Shown: positions 63,931-64,000 of the stretch, piece after piece
Layout of the letters: each line of letters opens with the position of its first letter
Numbering within the stretch: the first letter of the stretch is position 1
Source of the DNA: Clostridia bacterium
Lineage (GTDB): Bacteria; Bacillota; Clostridia; Christensenellales; UBA1242
Direction: 5' to 3'
Length of the DNA stretch: 64,000 nucleotides
Assembly (NCBI GenBank): GCA_017531805.1
Contig: JAFXKG010000002.1
Location: forward strand, 35,294-99,293
Translations under genes and position numbers: made by a program
The notes under the pieces: generated by a model
Databases searched by the model: none
What the model saw: only the letters and a program-made list of their open reading frames with translations
What the model was told of the DNA's origin: nothing

Positions 63931-63993
63931 AGGGCGTGTGCTTGTCTGGCGGAGCGAAGCGACGCCACTTGTATCAAGACAAGCACACGCCCT
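63931..63993. other. GC-rich 17-base inverted repeat, candidate replication origin
   Basis: AGGGCGTGTGCTTGTCT (63931-63947) is perfectly inverted at 63977-63993. The centre holds a smaller GGCG/CGCC hairpin. GC content near 60% contrasts with 30% around it. Two ATTTACAAG copies lie just before it. The location after the HUH initiator gene fits a double-strand origin or packaging hairpin. The structure may continue past the window. Confidence 0.6.
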
Positions 63994-64000
63994 GTCGTCA

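Larger units (their letters stand above)
48485..64000. mobile_element. Inovirus-like (filamentous phage) provirus, right end outside window
   Basis: Two hallmark genes define it: a Zot-family ATPase (61422-62234) and an HUH replication initiator (62800-63816). Around them are tiny hydrophobic coat-like proteins, a large adhesin, a serine recombinase pair and an inverted-repeat-rich origin candidate. All genes from 50982 to 63816 run rightward with overlaps or short gaps. At more than 15 kb it exceeds typical inoviruses (5-10 kb), mostly because of the 1446- and 630-residue surface proteins. Confidence 0.8.

Noticed and set aside
48485-64000. A microvirus (gokushovirus) provirus because of the HUH initiator
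   Set aside because: No major capsid (VP1-like) gene is present, while a Zot ATPase and single-helix coat-like proteins are, which fits Inoviridae.
48485-64000. An integrative conjugative element
   Set aside because: No relaxase of MOB type, VirB4, VirD4/TcpA or other conjugation gene is visible. The ATPase matches Zot rather than a coupling protein.

Overview
The window is about 30% GC chromosomal DNA from a Gram-positive anaerobe, most likely an uncultured member of the Clostridia. Pointers are the standard code with TGA stops, strong AGGAGG ribosome binding sites, many lipoboxes, UppP, a RelA-type RSH protein, an M23 protein resembling SpoIIQ, a TasA/camelysin-like protein, and a probable OLE RNA with its OapA partner. 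No ribosomal RNA or CRISPR array is visible.

Region 1 (1-8.86 kb) is an accessory island beside a tRNA-Thr(GGT) gene. It holds the end of a helicase with a nuclease-like domain, a scar where a truncated mazF-like toxin and a truncated tyrosine integrase meet, a four-gene cargo block (DUF4417, HNH, His-rich protein, zinc ribbon) and a BcgI-like restriction-modification operon. The island has split an older tRNA-Thr: its 3' half lies at 4923-4970 and the matching 5' half at 8745-8782. A hybrid full-length tRNA sits at 8387-8462 and further decayed 5' halves follow, so this looks like a site hit several times by related elements.

Region 2 (9-47.4 kb) is backbone: envelope enzymes (GT8, PlsC-like, UppP), a (p)ppGpp synthetase with a degenerate hydrolase domain, a P-type Ca2+ ATPase, gltX, tyrS-cvpA, ychF, ftsH, acpP, pth-mfd, a CobW metallochaperone and a U32 peptidase, mixed with several lipoproteins and unknown membrane proteins. 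A ~600-nt structured RNA followed by a 183-aa membrane protein (22.5-23.75 kb) fits OLE RNA plus OapA. Six transcription units have a -10 hexamer exactly six bases before the ATG and no Shine-Dalgarno, which predicts leaderless mRNAs.

Region 3 (48.5 kb to the window end) is the most novel part: an integrated inovirus-like (filamentous phage) element larger than 15 kb. It has a serine recombinase plus a one-domain paralog lacking the catalytic serine, transcribed leftward. A rightward series follows: regulators, a candidate ssDNA-binding protein, two tiny hydrophobic coat-like proteins ending at a terminator, two membrane proteins, a 1446-aa coiled-coil/GW-repeat/BspA-LRR adhesin, a 630-aa coiled-coil/propeller-like protein, a Zot-family (pI) ATPase and an HUH rolling-circle initiator. 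It ends in a GC-rich region of nested inverted repeats that is a good origin candidate. The order resembles the V-VIII-III-VI-I order of Ff phages. The right attachment site lies beyond the window.
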